From the NCBI RefSeq assembly GCF_000425725.1, contig NZ_AUDZ01000013.1, positions 124,001 to 188,000 of the forward strand: a DNA stretch of 64,000 nucleotides, read 5' to 3'. The notes under the pieces were generated by a model. The model had not been told where the DNA came from. It was given only the letters and a program-made list of their open reading frames with translations, and ran no database searches. A program made the position numbers and the translations under genes. Source of the DNA: Halomonas halocynthiae DSM 14573 (GTDB lineage Bacteria > Pseudomonadota > Gammaproteobacteria > Pseudomonadales > Halomonadaceae). Shown one piece after another: positions 26,373 through 35,662 of the stretch. Numbering within the stretch: the stretch's first letter is position 1; each line of letters starts with the position of its first letter.

Positions 26373-26588
26373 ATGCGTAATGTTGAACGTTTAACCTCCT
26401 TCAAGAGCGAGCTACTCAATATCTTCATGGATATGGAAGTTAACGAACACAAACAACGCACCCGCAATGCTGCCCAACGCAGCCTTCGTGCCCGCCGTGG
26501 GATCGAGTTTCATAAAGAAGCTAGGCGCCTCAACGCGTGCTTATCAGAGCTATCCGACGGCGATTGTCTCGAAAAAAATACCCACTAG
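26373..26588 (+). CDS. small basic protein of unknown function, PA3496-like
   Basis: A 71-residue frame with a good ribosome site (GTAGGAGAATCGATC before the ATG). The protein has a helical, Arg-rich middle (RTRNAAQRSLRARRGIEFH) and no membrane segment. Its size and Arg-rich A-R-R-x-I pattern resemble the small PA3496-type family found in Pseudomonas and relatives, but the match is weak. It sits divergently from hexR and ends before a strong terminator. Function unknown. Confidence 0.55.
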   Translation: MRNVERLTSFKSELLNIFMDMEVNEHKQRTRNAAQRSLRARRGIEFHKEARRLNACLSELSDGDCLEKNTH

Positions 26589-26623
26589 CGCCACAAGCCC
26601 ATGCAAGACACCCCAGGAATAAA

Positions 26624-26648
26624 GAAGCCCCGCTATTTGCGGGGCTTC
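26624..26648. terminator. terminator between small gene and NSS symporter gene
   Basis: A perfect 10-bp stem (GAAGCCCCGC and GCGGGGCTTC) with a 5-base TATTT loop. On the minus strand it is followed by TTTATTCC, suiting termination of the NSS symporter transcript; it may work in both directions. Confidence 0.85.
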
Positions 26649-26675
26649 AGTACAGCGATTTTTCAACACCAGTAC

Positions 26676-28019
26676 TTATAACAGGCTATTAACAAACACC
26701 ACGATCACACCAACCGGTGCCACAAAACGGGCGACGAACAGCCACACAGTTTCAGCACCACCGGAAAGACCCAGCTCCTGGGATACGCTCTCGCGGCTCA
26801 AACGCCAGGCAACAAACAAGATAGCACCCAGCCCAGTCAGCGGCAGCATGAACTTGGCCGTAACGGTATCCAGCAAGTCAAAGATGTTAAGGCCGAAGAA
26901 CAGCACATCATCCCAAACGTTAAACGACATTAGCGCAGCCAGTCCTAATGCCCAGACAGCAACACCACCGACCAGCGTAGCGCCAACTCGAGATAGCGGC
27001 GTACGCTCCTCCAACATTTCCACCGTAGGCTCGAGCAACGAGATGGCCGACGTCAACGCCGCGAACGTTAGCAACAAAAAGAAAATCAGGCCTAGCAAGG
27101 TGCCGCCTGCCATGTTACCGAAGGCAACCGGCAAGGTGACAAAGATCAAACCAGGACCTTCACCGGGGCTCAGGCCATTGGCGAAGACAATCGGGAAAAT
27201 CGCAATACCCGCAAGCAGAGCGATAGCGGTATCCAGCAGGATTACCGTGCGAGCCGTACCGATCAAATTAACGTCTTCACCCAGATAGGAGCCATAGGCC
27301 AGCATGATGCCCATACCCAGCGACAGGGTGAAAAACGCCTGCCCCATGGCAGCTAACACGGTTTCGCGAGTCAGTGCACTCCAATCAGGGCTGAACATGA
27401 AAGCCATCGCTTCACCGAAATGCCCAGTGGTCATGCCATAACCCACCAGCACCAGCATCAGGATCACCAACGCAGGCATCATCGTTTTCACAGCACCTTC
27501 AAGTCCTTTGGTCACCCCCCGACCCACAATCAGGATAACCAACACCATGAAAGCGGTATGCCACATCGCCAAAGTAACCGGACTGGCCAACAGCCCACTG
27601 AAGAACGCGCCAACCCCTTCCGCACCTTGGCCATTGAACGTACCGGTCACAGATTCCAGCGTGTAATTAAGCGACCAGCCACCGATGACACTGTAAAACG
27701 ACAGAATCAAAAAGGCCGCCAGAATACCGCTGAGCCCGACCACCGCCCACAAGGGGGAACGTTTATTCTCTTGAGTTAGCTTGAGCATGGAGTTAATGGG
27801 ATTAGCTTGACCACGACGGCCAATCATCCACTCGGCCACCAAAATAGGTAGACCCACCAGCGCCACACAAGCCAGATAAACCAGCACGAAAGCGGCACCG
27901 CCGCTGTCACCAACCAGATAGGAAAAACGCCAGATATTACCCAACCCTACTGCCGAGCCAGTGGCAGCAAGAACGAAGGTCATCTTAGATGACCACTGCG
28001 CATGAGGAAGTTTCGACAT
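26676..28019 (-). CDS. sodium-dependent NSS/SNF-family symporter
   Basis: A 447-residue inner-membrane neurotransmitter:sodium symporter-type protein with about eleven helices. The first helix carries the family signature TGSAVGLGNIWRFSYLVGDSGG (Na+ and substrate binding), with PILVAEWMIGRRG in helix 2 and SLGMGIMLAYGSYL in helix 6. Bacterial members take up amino acids such as leucine, tryptophan, tyrosine or alanine with sodium. The substrate cannot be read from the sequence. A sodium-coupled carrier suits a halophile. It is monocistronic, with a terminator downstream and a gene-poor region upstream. Confidence 0.9.
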   Translation of the reverse strand: MSKLPHAQWSSKMTFVLAATGSAVGLGNIWRFSYLVGDSGGAAFVLVYLACVALVGLPILVAEWMIGRRGQANPINSMLKLTQENKRSPLWAVVGLSGILAAFLILSFYSVIGGWSLNYTLESVTGTFNGQGAEGVGAFFSGLLASPVTLAMWHTAFMVLVILIVGRGVTKGLEGAVKTMMPALVILMLVLVGYGMTTGHFGEAMAFMFSPDWSALTRETVLAAMGQAFFTLSLGMGIMLAYGSYLGEDVNLIGTARTVILLDTAIALLAGIAIFPIVFANGLSPGEGPGLIFVTLPVAFGNMAGGTLLGLIFFLLLTFAALTSAISLLEPTVEMLEERTPLSRVGATLVGGVAVWALGLAALMSFNVWDDVLFFGLNIFDLLDTVTAKFMLPLTGLGAILFVAWRLSRESVSQELGLSGGAETVWLFVARFVAPVGVIVVFVNSLL

Positions 28020-28930
28020 AAAAAGCCTACTGTTGTGAATTTTTGATTGTTGATAACTGTTTAAGGCAATGAAACTCGCAAATTACGCTGAAACAATGCC
28101 TTGATGATCACAAATCTATCTGATCCCTGGAAGGATGACCAGAGTCCCCCAAAAGAAGTGATCACGATGTGATAACTACCATGCGAAAACTAGAAGAATG
28201 ATGGTTACGAAACCGTAAAACCGACTATGACGGATATCTCATACCATGCATAGGCCATGTGGCCGACGCCGCGGCACTATGTAACCCCCCACTCCATACA
28301 CAAAAAAACAGAGGTTTTCCCCTAAGTTATCCACAGGAAAAATCACTGTATTCAAGGCGTGTTTTTATCACGCTCAATGCGTCCATCGCTAAGCTCGACC
28401 CGATAAAGAATCCGTCTAAACGTTATCTATATCACGTACTACGGGGCTTCTGTCTTTTCCTTACATTTTTACTACACCATACCCGATAACGTTTTTTCTT
28501 TGCTAAATACCATAACTGAATCCACTACAACTCCATTACTGATATCAGTTATTCACAAACAGAGACGTATAAGCTCTGAATACCATTTGTCAGGTGAAGT
28601 ACCGACAAAATGGACAGTCATCAGAAGAACACTCTTTTGAATCCAGAGCTTTAACTTTTGGGTATGCAGATTTAGTGGTTGATAGCTCATCAGTAAGGCT
28701 GATGATTTCGCCTTCAGCCACGCAAAGGACACATACCACCACTTGAGACTACCACTTTTTACTCTTTCGTCGTCCATACCAATAAGCCAAATCATTCCGG
28801 CCACTCAATCATGGCACTGATGCACAGTGCATATCTTCGAGTTACAGAGGCATGCAACGCTTGCCGTCCGCTGAGCCAAGAACGTCAGTAGATGACTATC
28901 GGCCCAGCGGACGAAAAAACAGAGCGGACG
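28020..28930. other. 911-base gene-poor, AT-richer region with two DnaA-box sequences
   Basis: No convincing gene lies here. Two short frames (28259-28489 plus; 28553-28804 minus) lack ribosome sites and recognisable sequence. The region is AT-richer than its neighbours. It contains two perfect TTATNCACA DnaA boxes (28327-28335 and 28549-28557). An inverted repeat (CGTCCGCTG at 28865-28873 with CAGCGGACG at 28905-28913) lies near the glmS 3' end, with a further GAGCGGACG copy just after it. The left part presumably holds the NSS symporter promoter. Confidence 0.5.
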
Positions 28931-30766
28931 TTATTCTACCGTCACTGACTTCGCTAGATTGCGTGGCTGATCTACGTCGGTGCCTTTAAGTACGGCGACG
29001 TGGTAAGAGAGCAACTGCAGCGGCAAGGTGTGAAGTATTGGAGCAATGGCGTCTGCCGATTCAGGCAGGTGCAGCACAGTAATACCATCGGCATCCGTCA
29101 TGCCAACCCCTTCATCAGCAAACACAAACAGCTCACCACCACGGGCGCTAACTTCTTGCAGATTAGACTTCAACTTGTCTAGTAGCTCGTCGTTGGGTGC
29201 CACCGAAATCACTGGCATATCGCTATCAACTAGTGCCAGCGGACCATGTTTCAGCTCACCGGCTGGATAAGCTTCAGCGTGAATATAAGAGATCTCTTTA
29301 AGCTTGAGAGCACCTTCCAACGCCACCGGAAACTGTGCGCCACGTCCCAGAAACAGTGCATGGTGTTTTTCGGCAAAAGCGATGGACAGTTTTTCAATAG
29401 CGGTATCTAGCGCAAGCACGCGGGCCGTTTTTTCCGGCAAGCCTCTGAGTGCCGCAACTAAGCTGGCCTGCTGAGCGGGGTTTTCACCACGCACCCTGGC
29501 CATGGCTAAAGTAAACAGCAACATCGCCGTCAGTTGAGTAGTAAATGCCTTAGTCGATGCCACACCGATTTCTGGCCCAGCCAAGGTCATCAAGGAAAGG
29601 TCTGACTCGCGCACCAATGAACTGCCCGGCACGTTACAGATCGCCAAACTACCCAAGTAGCCCTGTTTCTTGGCGAAGCGCAGTGCGGCTAGGGTATCGG
29701 CGGTCTCACCCGATTGAGACAACGTGACGAAGAGCGTATCTGGCGTTACCACAACTTTACGATAACGGTACTCAGACGCTACCTCGACCTGCACCGGCAC
29801 GCCGGCGTAACGCTCTAACCAGTAACGGGCCACCATCCCCGCATGATAACTGGTGCCGCATGCCACAATGCAGATCTGCTTCGCTTGCGAGAACAGCGCT
29901 TCAGCATCGGGGCCAAAGCTTTCAATCAGCACATGATCTTCAGCTAACCGACCTTCTAGCGTCTGAGCGATAACTTTAGGCTGCTCGTAAATTTCCTTGA
30001 GCATGAAGTGGCGATACTCGCCCTTACTGGCCACGCCATCGCCGTGCTCAAACACCTGTACCGGCCGCTCAACCGGCGTGCCATCAGCGCTAAATACTTC
30101 GATTTTTCCCCCGTGAGACAGCCGTACCAGATCACCTTCTTCTAGATAGATAAAGCGATCCGTTACCTGTAGCAGCGCCAGCGGATCAGAGGCCAAAAAT
30201 GCCTCTTCGATACCAACGCCAACCACCAGTGGGCTACCTTCACGAGCAGCAACAATTTCATCGGGTGAATCGGCATCCATAACAGCTAGCGCATAAGCGC
30301 CGTGTAGTCGCGTTAACACCTGTTTGAAACGGCTGAGCAAGTCGCCGCCATTGGCTGTTTCGCTACCCAGCAGGTGAGCAACGACTTCTGTATCGGTTTC
30401 TGAGTGAAATACATAACCCTGAGGCTCAAGCTCAGCACGCAGCGCTTCATGATTCTCGATGATGCCGTTATGCACCACAGCCAGTCGCTCCCCAGAAAGA
30501 TGGGGGTGGGCATTAGCTTCACTGGGCCGCCCATGCGTGGCCCAACGGGTGTGGGCAATACCGCTATGGCCAGGCGCCGGCTGTGCTTCTAGCTTGTCTT
30601 CAAGCGCGGCAACTTTACCAAGAGCACGAACTTGGCGAAGCGTTCCTTCACTGTCACGCACTGCCATTCCGGCAGAGTCATAACCGCGGTACTCAAGCCG
30701 TTTGAGCCCTTCGAGCAAAATACCTTGTACATTACGCCGTGCAACGGCACCAACAATCCCACACAT
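28931..30766 (-). CDS. glmS: glutamine-fructose-6-phosphate aminotransferase
   Basis: A 611-residue enzyme that makes glucosamine-6-phosphate from fructose-6-phosphate and glutamine, the entry to cell-wall and LPS amino sugars. The N-terminal glutaminase begins MCGIVGAVARR, with Cys2 the nucleophile after Met removal, and has HTRWATHGRPSEANAHPH. Two SIS isomerase domains follow (VACGTSYHAGMVARYW; GRGAQFPVALEGALKLKE), and it ends with the family tail LAKSVTVE. Length is normal. It lies 25 bases after glmU in one transcription unit. No ribozyme-like leader is expected or seen in this Gram-negative context. Confidence 0.98.
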   Translation of the reverse strand: MCGIVGAVARRNVQGILLEGLKRLEYRGYDSAGMAVRDSEGTLRQVRALGKVAALEDKLEAQPAPGHSGIAHTRWATHGRPSEANAHPHLSGERLAVVHNGIIENHEALRAELEPQGYVFHSETDTEVVAHLLGSETANGGDLLSRFKQVLTRLHGAYALAVMDADSPDEIVAAREGSPLVVGVGIEEAFLASDPLALLQVTDRFIYLEEGDLVRLSHGGKIEVFSADGTPVERPVQVFEHGDGVASKGEYRHFMLKEIYEQPKVIAQTLEGRLAEDHVLIESFGPDAEALFSQAKQICIVACGTSYHAGMVARYWLERYAGVPVQVEVASEYRYRKVVVTPDTLFVTLSQSGETADTLAALRFAKKQGYLGSLAICNVPGSSLVRESDLSLMTLAGPEIGVASTKAFTTQLTAMLLFTLAMARVRGENPAQQASLVAALRGLPEKTARVLALDTAIEKLSIAFAEKHHALFLGRGAQFPVALEGALKLKEISYIHAEAYPAGELKHGPLALVDSDMPVISVAPNDELLDKLKSNLQEVSARGGELFVFADEGVGMTDADGITVLHLPESADAIAPILHTLPLQLLSYHVAVLKGTDVDQPRNLAKSVTVE

Positions 30767-30791
30767 GGCGATCTCCTTAGCTATTCTTTTG

Positions 30792-32159
30792 TTAGCGGGT
30801 CTGGCTCTTTACCGGACGCTGCCAGTTGTCTTTGCTGACCTGACGCCCACGGCTGACAGCAAGCGCGTTATCGGCAACATCTCGAGTCAGAGTAGAGCCA
30901 GCACCAACCGTTGCCTCCCGACCGATGCTCAACGGGGCAACCAAGGCGGTGTTTGAACCGATAAAGGCGTTATCACCGATTTCCGTCAGGTGCTTGTAAG
31001 CCCCATCGTAATTACAGGTAATCGTGCCAGCACCAATATTAACGTTGCGACCCAGGCGAGCATCACCAACATAACTCAGGTGATTGATTTTGCTGCCCTC
31101 ACCCAGTTCAGCATTTTTGGTTTCAACGAAATTGCCAATACGTGCACCAACCGCTAACCGTGAACCAGGACGCAGACGGGCAAAGGGGCCAATGCGGTTA
31201 TGGCCCGCCACAACAGCACCTTCTAACACGCTATGCGCTTCGATCACACTCGCCGCACCGATATAGCTGTCGCGTATCACACAGTTAGGGCCTATGCGCA
31301 CGCCCTCACCAATCTCTACATCACCTTCAAATACACAGCCCACATCAATTTCCACGTCCGAGCCACAGGTCAGGCTACCGCGCACATCAATGCGTGATGG
31401 GTCGAGTAAGGCCACACCTTGTGACATCAAGGTTTCGGCAATATCGTTTTGATAGGCACGCTCAAGTCGCGCCATCTGAGCACGATCGTTCACACCTTCC
31501 ACCTCAACGGCACGCTCTGGCTGAGCGGTGACCACTTTCACACCTTCGGCAGCAGCCATAGCGATAATATCTGTCAGGTAGTATTCACCTTGGGCATTTT
31601 CTGCTGACAACTCAGGCAACCAGCGACGCAGCTGTGCTGCGGTCATCGCCATAATGCCGGTATTGCATTCGCGAATCGTCAGCTGATCATCATTCGCATC
31701 TTTTTGCTCCACGATGGCTACCGCATTACCAGCGGCATCGCGCACAATGCGGCCATAGCCTGCGGGATTCTCCAACGTAACGGTGAGCAAACCAATGTGC
31801 TGCTCATCCACTGGCTCAAGCAACTGGTGCAATGTCTCACGACGAATCAACGGGACATCACCATAAAGCACTAACACACGACCTTCGCTAAGCGCCTCTA
31901 ACGCCTGAGCAACAGCATGCCCAGTGCCCTTCTGTTCCGCTTGAACCGCAAAACCTACCCCACATTCCGCTAAACTATTGCGTACCTGGTCCGCTCCATG
32001 TCCCACCACAACATGAGTTCGTTCGGCATTTAGCCCAGCCGCTGTATCAATCACATGACGCACCATTGGCTTACCCGCCAGCCGATGCAGCACCTTAGGT
32101 AGTGCAGAACGCATACGCGTGCCTTTGCCAGCGGCAAGGATTACTACATCAAGACTCAT
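30792..32159 (-). CDS. glmU: bifunctional GlcN-1-P acetyltransferase / UDP-GlcNAc pyrophosphorylase
   Basis: A 455-residue bifunctional enzyme giving UDP-N-acetylglucosamine. The N-terminal uridyltransferase has VVILAAGKGTRMRSALPKVL; the C-terminal half is a left-handed beta-helix of hexapeptide repeats with acetyltransferase residues in RPGSRL and ETKNAELGEGSKINHLSYVG. The ATG at 32159 has AAGGAGAAAAC upstream; a longer frame to 32231 is not supported. Followed by glmS, so two successive amino-sugar steps are co-expressed, as in many gammaproteobacteria near the ATP synthase operon. Confidence 0.97.
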   Translation of the reverse strand: MSLDVVILAAGKGTRMRSALPKVLHRLAGKPMVRHVIDTAAGLNAERTHVVVGHGADQVRNSLAECGVGFAVQAEQKGTGHAVAQALEALSEGRVLVLYGDVPLIRRETLHQLLEPVDEQHIGLLTVTLENPAGYGRIVRDAAGNAVAIVEQKDANDDQLTIRECNTGIMAMTAAQLRRWLPELSAENAQGEYYLTDIIAMAAAEGVKVVTAQPERAVEVEGVNDRAQMARLERAYQNDIAETLMSQGVALLDPSRIDVRGSLTCGSDVEIDVGCVFEGDVEIGEGVRIGPNCVIRDSYIGAASVIEAHSVLEGAVVAGHNRIGPFARLRPGSRLAVGARIGNFVETKNAELGEGSKINHLSYVGDARLGRNVNIGAGTITCNYDGAYKHLTEIGDNAFIGSNTALVAPLSIGREATVGAGSTLTRDVADNALAVSRGRQVSKDNWQRPVKSQTR

Positions 32160-32386
32160 GTTTTCTCCTTGGCGAATTGCCATTGATTTATCTGTGAGCT
32201 GGGCTGGGTGACCCCACTTTCTGCGGCTCATTTTACGCGAATTTATTCTACGACGTCGCTAGAGGGCAGCTCCAACTCTAAACTGGTGCCCGAGTTAAAC
32301 ATATGCGCCAGCATCGAGGCATGAACAAAAGCTGAATATGCCATGCAACAGGACTAACCGTTGGAAAACACTACCTGGCTAGAAAA

Positions 32387-33478
32387 TTAACGCGTTAATT
32401 TTTCTGCAGGATCAATGTCTAAATCTTTAATCAGATCATCGGCACTAGACTCATCGGCTCGCCACCAACGGCGGGATATACGCATCGTATATCGACGCCG
32501 ATATTCCGATGGGGTAACGTCCGTGGCACGCCGAAAAAGGCGCCGAAAAGCACTGGCGTCTTGATAACCACAGTATTCCATGACCTCGGTCAACCCAATG
32601 TTAGTCACTTCCAACAACTGCTTCGCTCGCTCAACACGAAGCTGATGCAAATAATCAAGAGGCGTCATTGCCTCAATCTCTTTAAAGTGGCGTAATAAAG
32701 TACGTGGACTAACAGCTACTGCTTCAGCGACCCGCTCCAGGCTGTACGGCGCTTGTATATTCTGTAGCAACCAATGCTTGGCTCTGAAGACAACACTATC
32801 CCTAGTTTTAATAGAAATATCAGTAGCATGAAGACTAGTGTGCGCAAATTTTAACGGCTGATAAAGTAACCCATTACTAGCAGTTTGTGCCAACTCTTCC
32901 CCTGCGAAATGACGAATTAATTCAATCATTAAATCGAACGCGCCAGCGGGTGTGCCAGACGTATATATCGATCCATCGGCAACCACTGGGCCCTCCATAG
33001 CCAATTTCACTTTAGGAAAGTGAGATGAAAACCAATTCGCAATCATCCAAGTTACTGTTGCTCGTCGATCATCCAGAACTCCCGCACGGGCCAGCATCAC
33101 TGCCCCATTGAAGCTAGCGGCAATTACACGACCTTGGGAATGATAGCGTGCAATACAGTTTACCTCGGCACGACATTCATCAAGCACACGATTCATATCT
33201 GGCACGCTCTTCATCTGTACGCCTGGCACAAAGAGAGCAGTTTGAGAAGGAGGAAAAGCTTTACGACTCCTGGGGGGTGGCTCCATAGTTGATAACCACG
33301 TCGGAATGGGTAACTCATTACCTTTTGCATCAATAAGACGCCAATAAAAAAAAGCGCCCCGCTTATCTGGATTTCGTAGCTGCCAAAGGTTATTAAATAA
33401 ACGTAAAATATCGATGACGCTAAACAATGTTCCATCCAAACTTTGTGGACCGTGAAGCAAGTCGATACGGACACTCAT
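32387..33478 (-). CDS. GATase1-like AraC-family regulator
   Basis: A 363-residue regulator with an N-terminal class I glutamine-amidotransferase-like (DJ-1/PfpI) sensing domain and a C-terminal AraC DNA-binding domain with two helix-turn-helix units (YSLERVAEAVAVSPRTLLRH and IGLTEVMEYCGYQDASAFRR, then the TPSEYRRRY end). The catalytic Cys of true amidotransferases is replaced by an Asn-Gly elbow (AASFNGAVMLA), typical of a sensor. Relatives such as GbdR, CdhR and ArgR answer to quaternary amines or amino acids. It is divergent from the DUF1302 porin gene and probably controls the operon on the plus strand. Confidence 0.9.
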   Translation of the reverse strand: MSVRIDLLHGPQSLDGTLFSVIDILRLFNNLWQLRNPDKRGAFFYWRLIDAKGNELPIPTWLSTMEPPPRSRKAFPPSQTALFVPGVQMKSVPDMNRVLDECRAEVNCIARYHSQGRVIAASFNGAVMLARAGVLDDRRATVTWMIANWFSSHFPKVKLAMEGPVVADGSIYTSGTPAGAFDLMIELIRHFAGEELAQTASNGLLYQPLKFAHTSLHATDISIKTRDSVVFRAKHWLLQNIQAPYSLERVAEAVAVSPRTLLRHFKEIEAMTPLDYLHQLRVERAKQLLEVTNIGLTEVMEYCGYQDASAFRRLFRRATDVTPSEYRRRYTMRISRRWWRADESSADDLIKDLDIDPAEKLTR

Positions 33479-33507
33479 AATTTTACCTGTCTACATTGGC
33501 TTTATTT

Positions 33508-33666
33508 TTGGCGATATAAACACTAACCTTACGAAATTTTCTCACCTCAAACAACGTCCAAAAAATAGAAAACCATCGGCTTAAACACCAAAATAAATCT
33601 AAAAAAACCAAAAAAATATATTTTTTTGGTGAATATTTTATCTTTACGTCTGCTGATTGGCGATAT
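33508..33666. promoter_or_regulatory. direct repeats TTGGCGATAT flanking an AT-rich core
   Basis: Identical 10-base direct repeats TTGGCGATAT occur at 33508-33517 (30 bases from the AraC-family gene) and 33657-33666 (93 bases before the porin start), within the divergent gap. Directly after the second is a 12-bp palindrome GATGTCGACATC (33677-33688). Spaced repeats like these are plausible half-sites for the AraC regulator. Confidence 0.45.
33607..33630. promoter_or_regulatory. 24-bp perfect palindrome in divergent promoter region
   Basis: The sequence reads ACC, seven A, TATA, seven T, GGT, and is a perfect 24-bp palindrome between the AraC-family gene and the DUF1302 gene. It may be an operator, an AT-rich bent-DNA element, or a hairpin. 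Its centre between two divergent promoters favours a regulatory role. Confidence 0.5.
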
Positions 33667-33758
33667 CAGCTCTATTGATGTCGACATCTGCATTACAAAG
33701 ATAACTATTTAAAAGCTAGACTAAAAAAATAATACAAATATTAAAAAGGTAAAAACCA

Positions 33759-35621
33759 GTGAAACAGAAGAGCAACAACCTATGGAAAAAAACCGTCAAA
33801 AACCCCGTTTTTGCCTGTCTAACCTCTTCTTTTTTTAGTCTAGGGGTAGTAGCACCAGTCACGGCTGGAGAGCTTGTTTTTGGCGACCTTGAATCAGGGC
33901 TAGGAGAGGGAATTGAATGGCAAAAAGGAAATACTCGATTAAATGTAAAAGGGGCACTTTCCATAGGGACCATTCGACGTGCAAACAACCCTAGCAAACG
34001 CCTAACAAGTCCACAGAATAGCATGAACATTGTTAATGATGGCAACCTTAATTATAGGCGTGGGGATGCCGTCTCAACATCGGCAGACGCCTATTTACAA
34101 GCTGACCTAAGCCAAAATAACGTTGGGCTTCTGATTAGCGCAAAAGGCTGGTACGACTATACGCAAAAACATGAAGGTGTTCATCATGGTAGTGTAAATA
34201 ATAACTATCACTCAGGAGCTCCTCTAAGTGATGATGGGTTTGTCCCTTTGGGGCGCTTTTCCAATGCGGTGATTAACGATGCTTATGTATACGGCGACTT
34301 TAAGCCTGCAGGGCATGACCTTCACGTCAGATTAGGCAACCTTTCTATTCCTTGGAAAACACCTACTACCATTCCAGGTGGCCTGCATACCGTCAATGCA
34401 TTTGACATTGCCTCTATGCGCAGATCCAGCTCAATTGCCGAAGCCCGCACTATTGCCATGCCATCAGTTTATGCTGAATTATCCCTAACTGATAACTTAA
34501 AGGTTGATGCTTTTACCCAGTTTGATTTTAATCCTGATGTCCTACCAGGGTGTGGAACTTTTCTATCAACCAGTGATTATGCACAACCCGGCTGCGATAA
34601 AATCACCCTTAACGGGAGTGTTCTAAGCGCACTAAAGAGTCAACGAATTCGTACAACTGATGGGCAATCTATCGCCAATCCTCTAGACTATGTTACACGC
34701 GGTAAAGATCATCATCCTAATGATAATCAATTTGGAATAGGGCTGCATTATTTATGGGAGGATGTCGGACTTTTTGGATTTTATTACACTAATTATACTA
34801 GCAGGAACCCTCTGACTCATGTCACGCGTATTGGTCCTGGAATACTGACACCTGCAGCTGCCAACGTAGGTCAGGCAACACCAACTGGAATTGCGGCTAT
34901 ATATACGCGAGCCTTCCCTACTGATATAGACATGTACGCTGTTAACTTCAAAACTCGGCTTCCCGCTGGCACAGGAATTTATGCCGAATATAGCCTTCGC
35001 CCAAACCAGCCCGTGGCTTGGAATGGATCAGACTTTATTACCGGTCTACTAAGCGGTAGTGGCCCTCTAGGCTATCTAGCAAACACACCAACGGGGTATG
35101 TTGCACCAGGCTACGACCGCTTTAGTGTTAGCCAATTAAACTTAGGCGCTAGCCATCCTCTCGGAAATATCTTAGGAGGAGAAGCAAAAGTATCGGCAGA
35201 AGTTGGAATGAAATATGTGCATGACCTGCCCAGCACCGATGAGCGACGCTATGGAAGGCCCGGCTTTGGTACCGCGGCTCATGATAGCTACGCACCTTGC
35301 ACTGGTTCTGCCGCAAAATGTGCTGTCAAAGGTTTTGTGACACCATTTTCTTGGGGAACGCGGTTCAAGCTGGCCAGCGAATACACCAGTATCGTACCAG
35401 GGCTTAATTTAACTCCATCACTATCATTAGGGTACGATATTAAAGGCTATTCTTATGATAATGTTTTTTCCGAAGGACGATATGGCGCTATTTTTGGTAT
35501 AGAAGGAGTATTTAATAAAAATTATATTTTTGATGTCAGCTATTTAAAGATAGGTGGCGGAGATTATAACCTCATAGCAGATAGAAGCATGTACCAAGCT
35601 AGTATCGGTGTTCGCTTCTAG
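33759..35621 (+). CDS. DUF1302-family outer-membrane protein (porin-like)
   Basis: A 620-residue exported protein. The N-terminus has a hydrophobic signal (FACLTSSFFSLGVVAP) with cleavage near VTAGE. The body alternates short polar and hydrophobic stretches with many Tyr, Gly and Asn, ends in a beta-strand with terminal Phe (YQASIGVRF), and has the NDAYVYGDFK / NLSIPWKTP patterns seen in DUF1302 proteins, an outer-membrane beta-barrel group. It starts at a GTG (33759) with AAAAAGG 9 bases upstream. As first gene of the island it may form the entry pore for the substrate of the MFS carrier and hydrolase that follow. The transported compound is unknown. Confidence 0.8.
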   Translation: MKQKSNNLWKKTVKNPVFACLTSSFFSLGVVAPVTAGELVFGDLESGLGEGIEWQKGNTRLNVKGALSIGTIRRANNPSKRLTSPQNSMNIVNDGNLNYRRGDAVSTSADAYLQADLSQNNVGLLISAKGWYDYTQKHEGVHHGSVNNNYHSGAPLSDDGFVPLGRFSNAVINDAYVYGDFKPAGHDLHVRLGNLSIPWKTPTTIPGGLHTVNAFDIASMRRSSSIAEARTIAMPSVYAELSLTDNLKVDAFTQFDFNPDVLPGCGTFLSTSDYAQPGCDKITLNGSVLSALKSQRIRTTDGQSIANPLDYVTRGKDHHPNDNQFGIGLHYLWEDVGLFGFYYTNYTSRNPLTHVTRIGPGILTPAAANVGQATPTGIAAIYTRAFPTDIDMYAVNFKTRLPAGTGIYAEYSLRPNQPVAWNGSDFITGLLSGSGPLGYLANTPTGYVAPGYDRFSVSQLNLGASHPLGNILGGEAKVSAEVGMKYVHDLPSTDERRYGRPGFGTAAHDSYAPCTGSAAKCAVKGFVTPFSWGTRFKLASEYTSIVPGLNLTPSLSLGYDIKGYSYDNVFSEGRYGAIFGIEGVFNKNYIFDVSYLKIGGGDYNLIADRSMYQASIGVRF

Positions 35622-35662
35622 CACTACTATTAAAGGATACTCAATAAAAGGCCATCTTACTA

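Noticed and set aside
28259-28489. Short plus-strand frame in the gap before glmS
   Set aside because: No ribosome site, unusual composition and no recognisable sequence; described as part of the gene-poor region.
28553-28804. Short minus-strand frame of 83 codons, possible gene remnant
   Set aside because: No ribosome site or family resemblance; a transposase remnant was considered but no terminal repeats or motif were found.
30767-30791. glmS ribozyme-type control
   Set aside because: The gap between glmU and glmS is only 25 bases and the ribozyme is known from Gram-positive bacteria.
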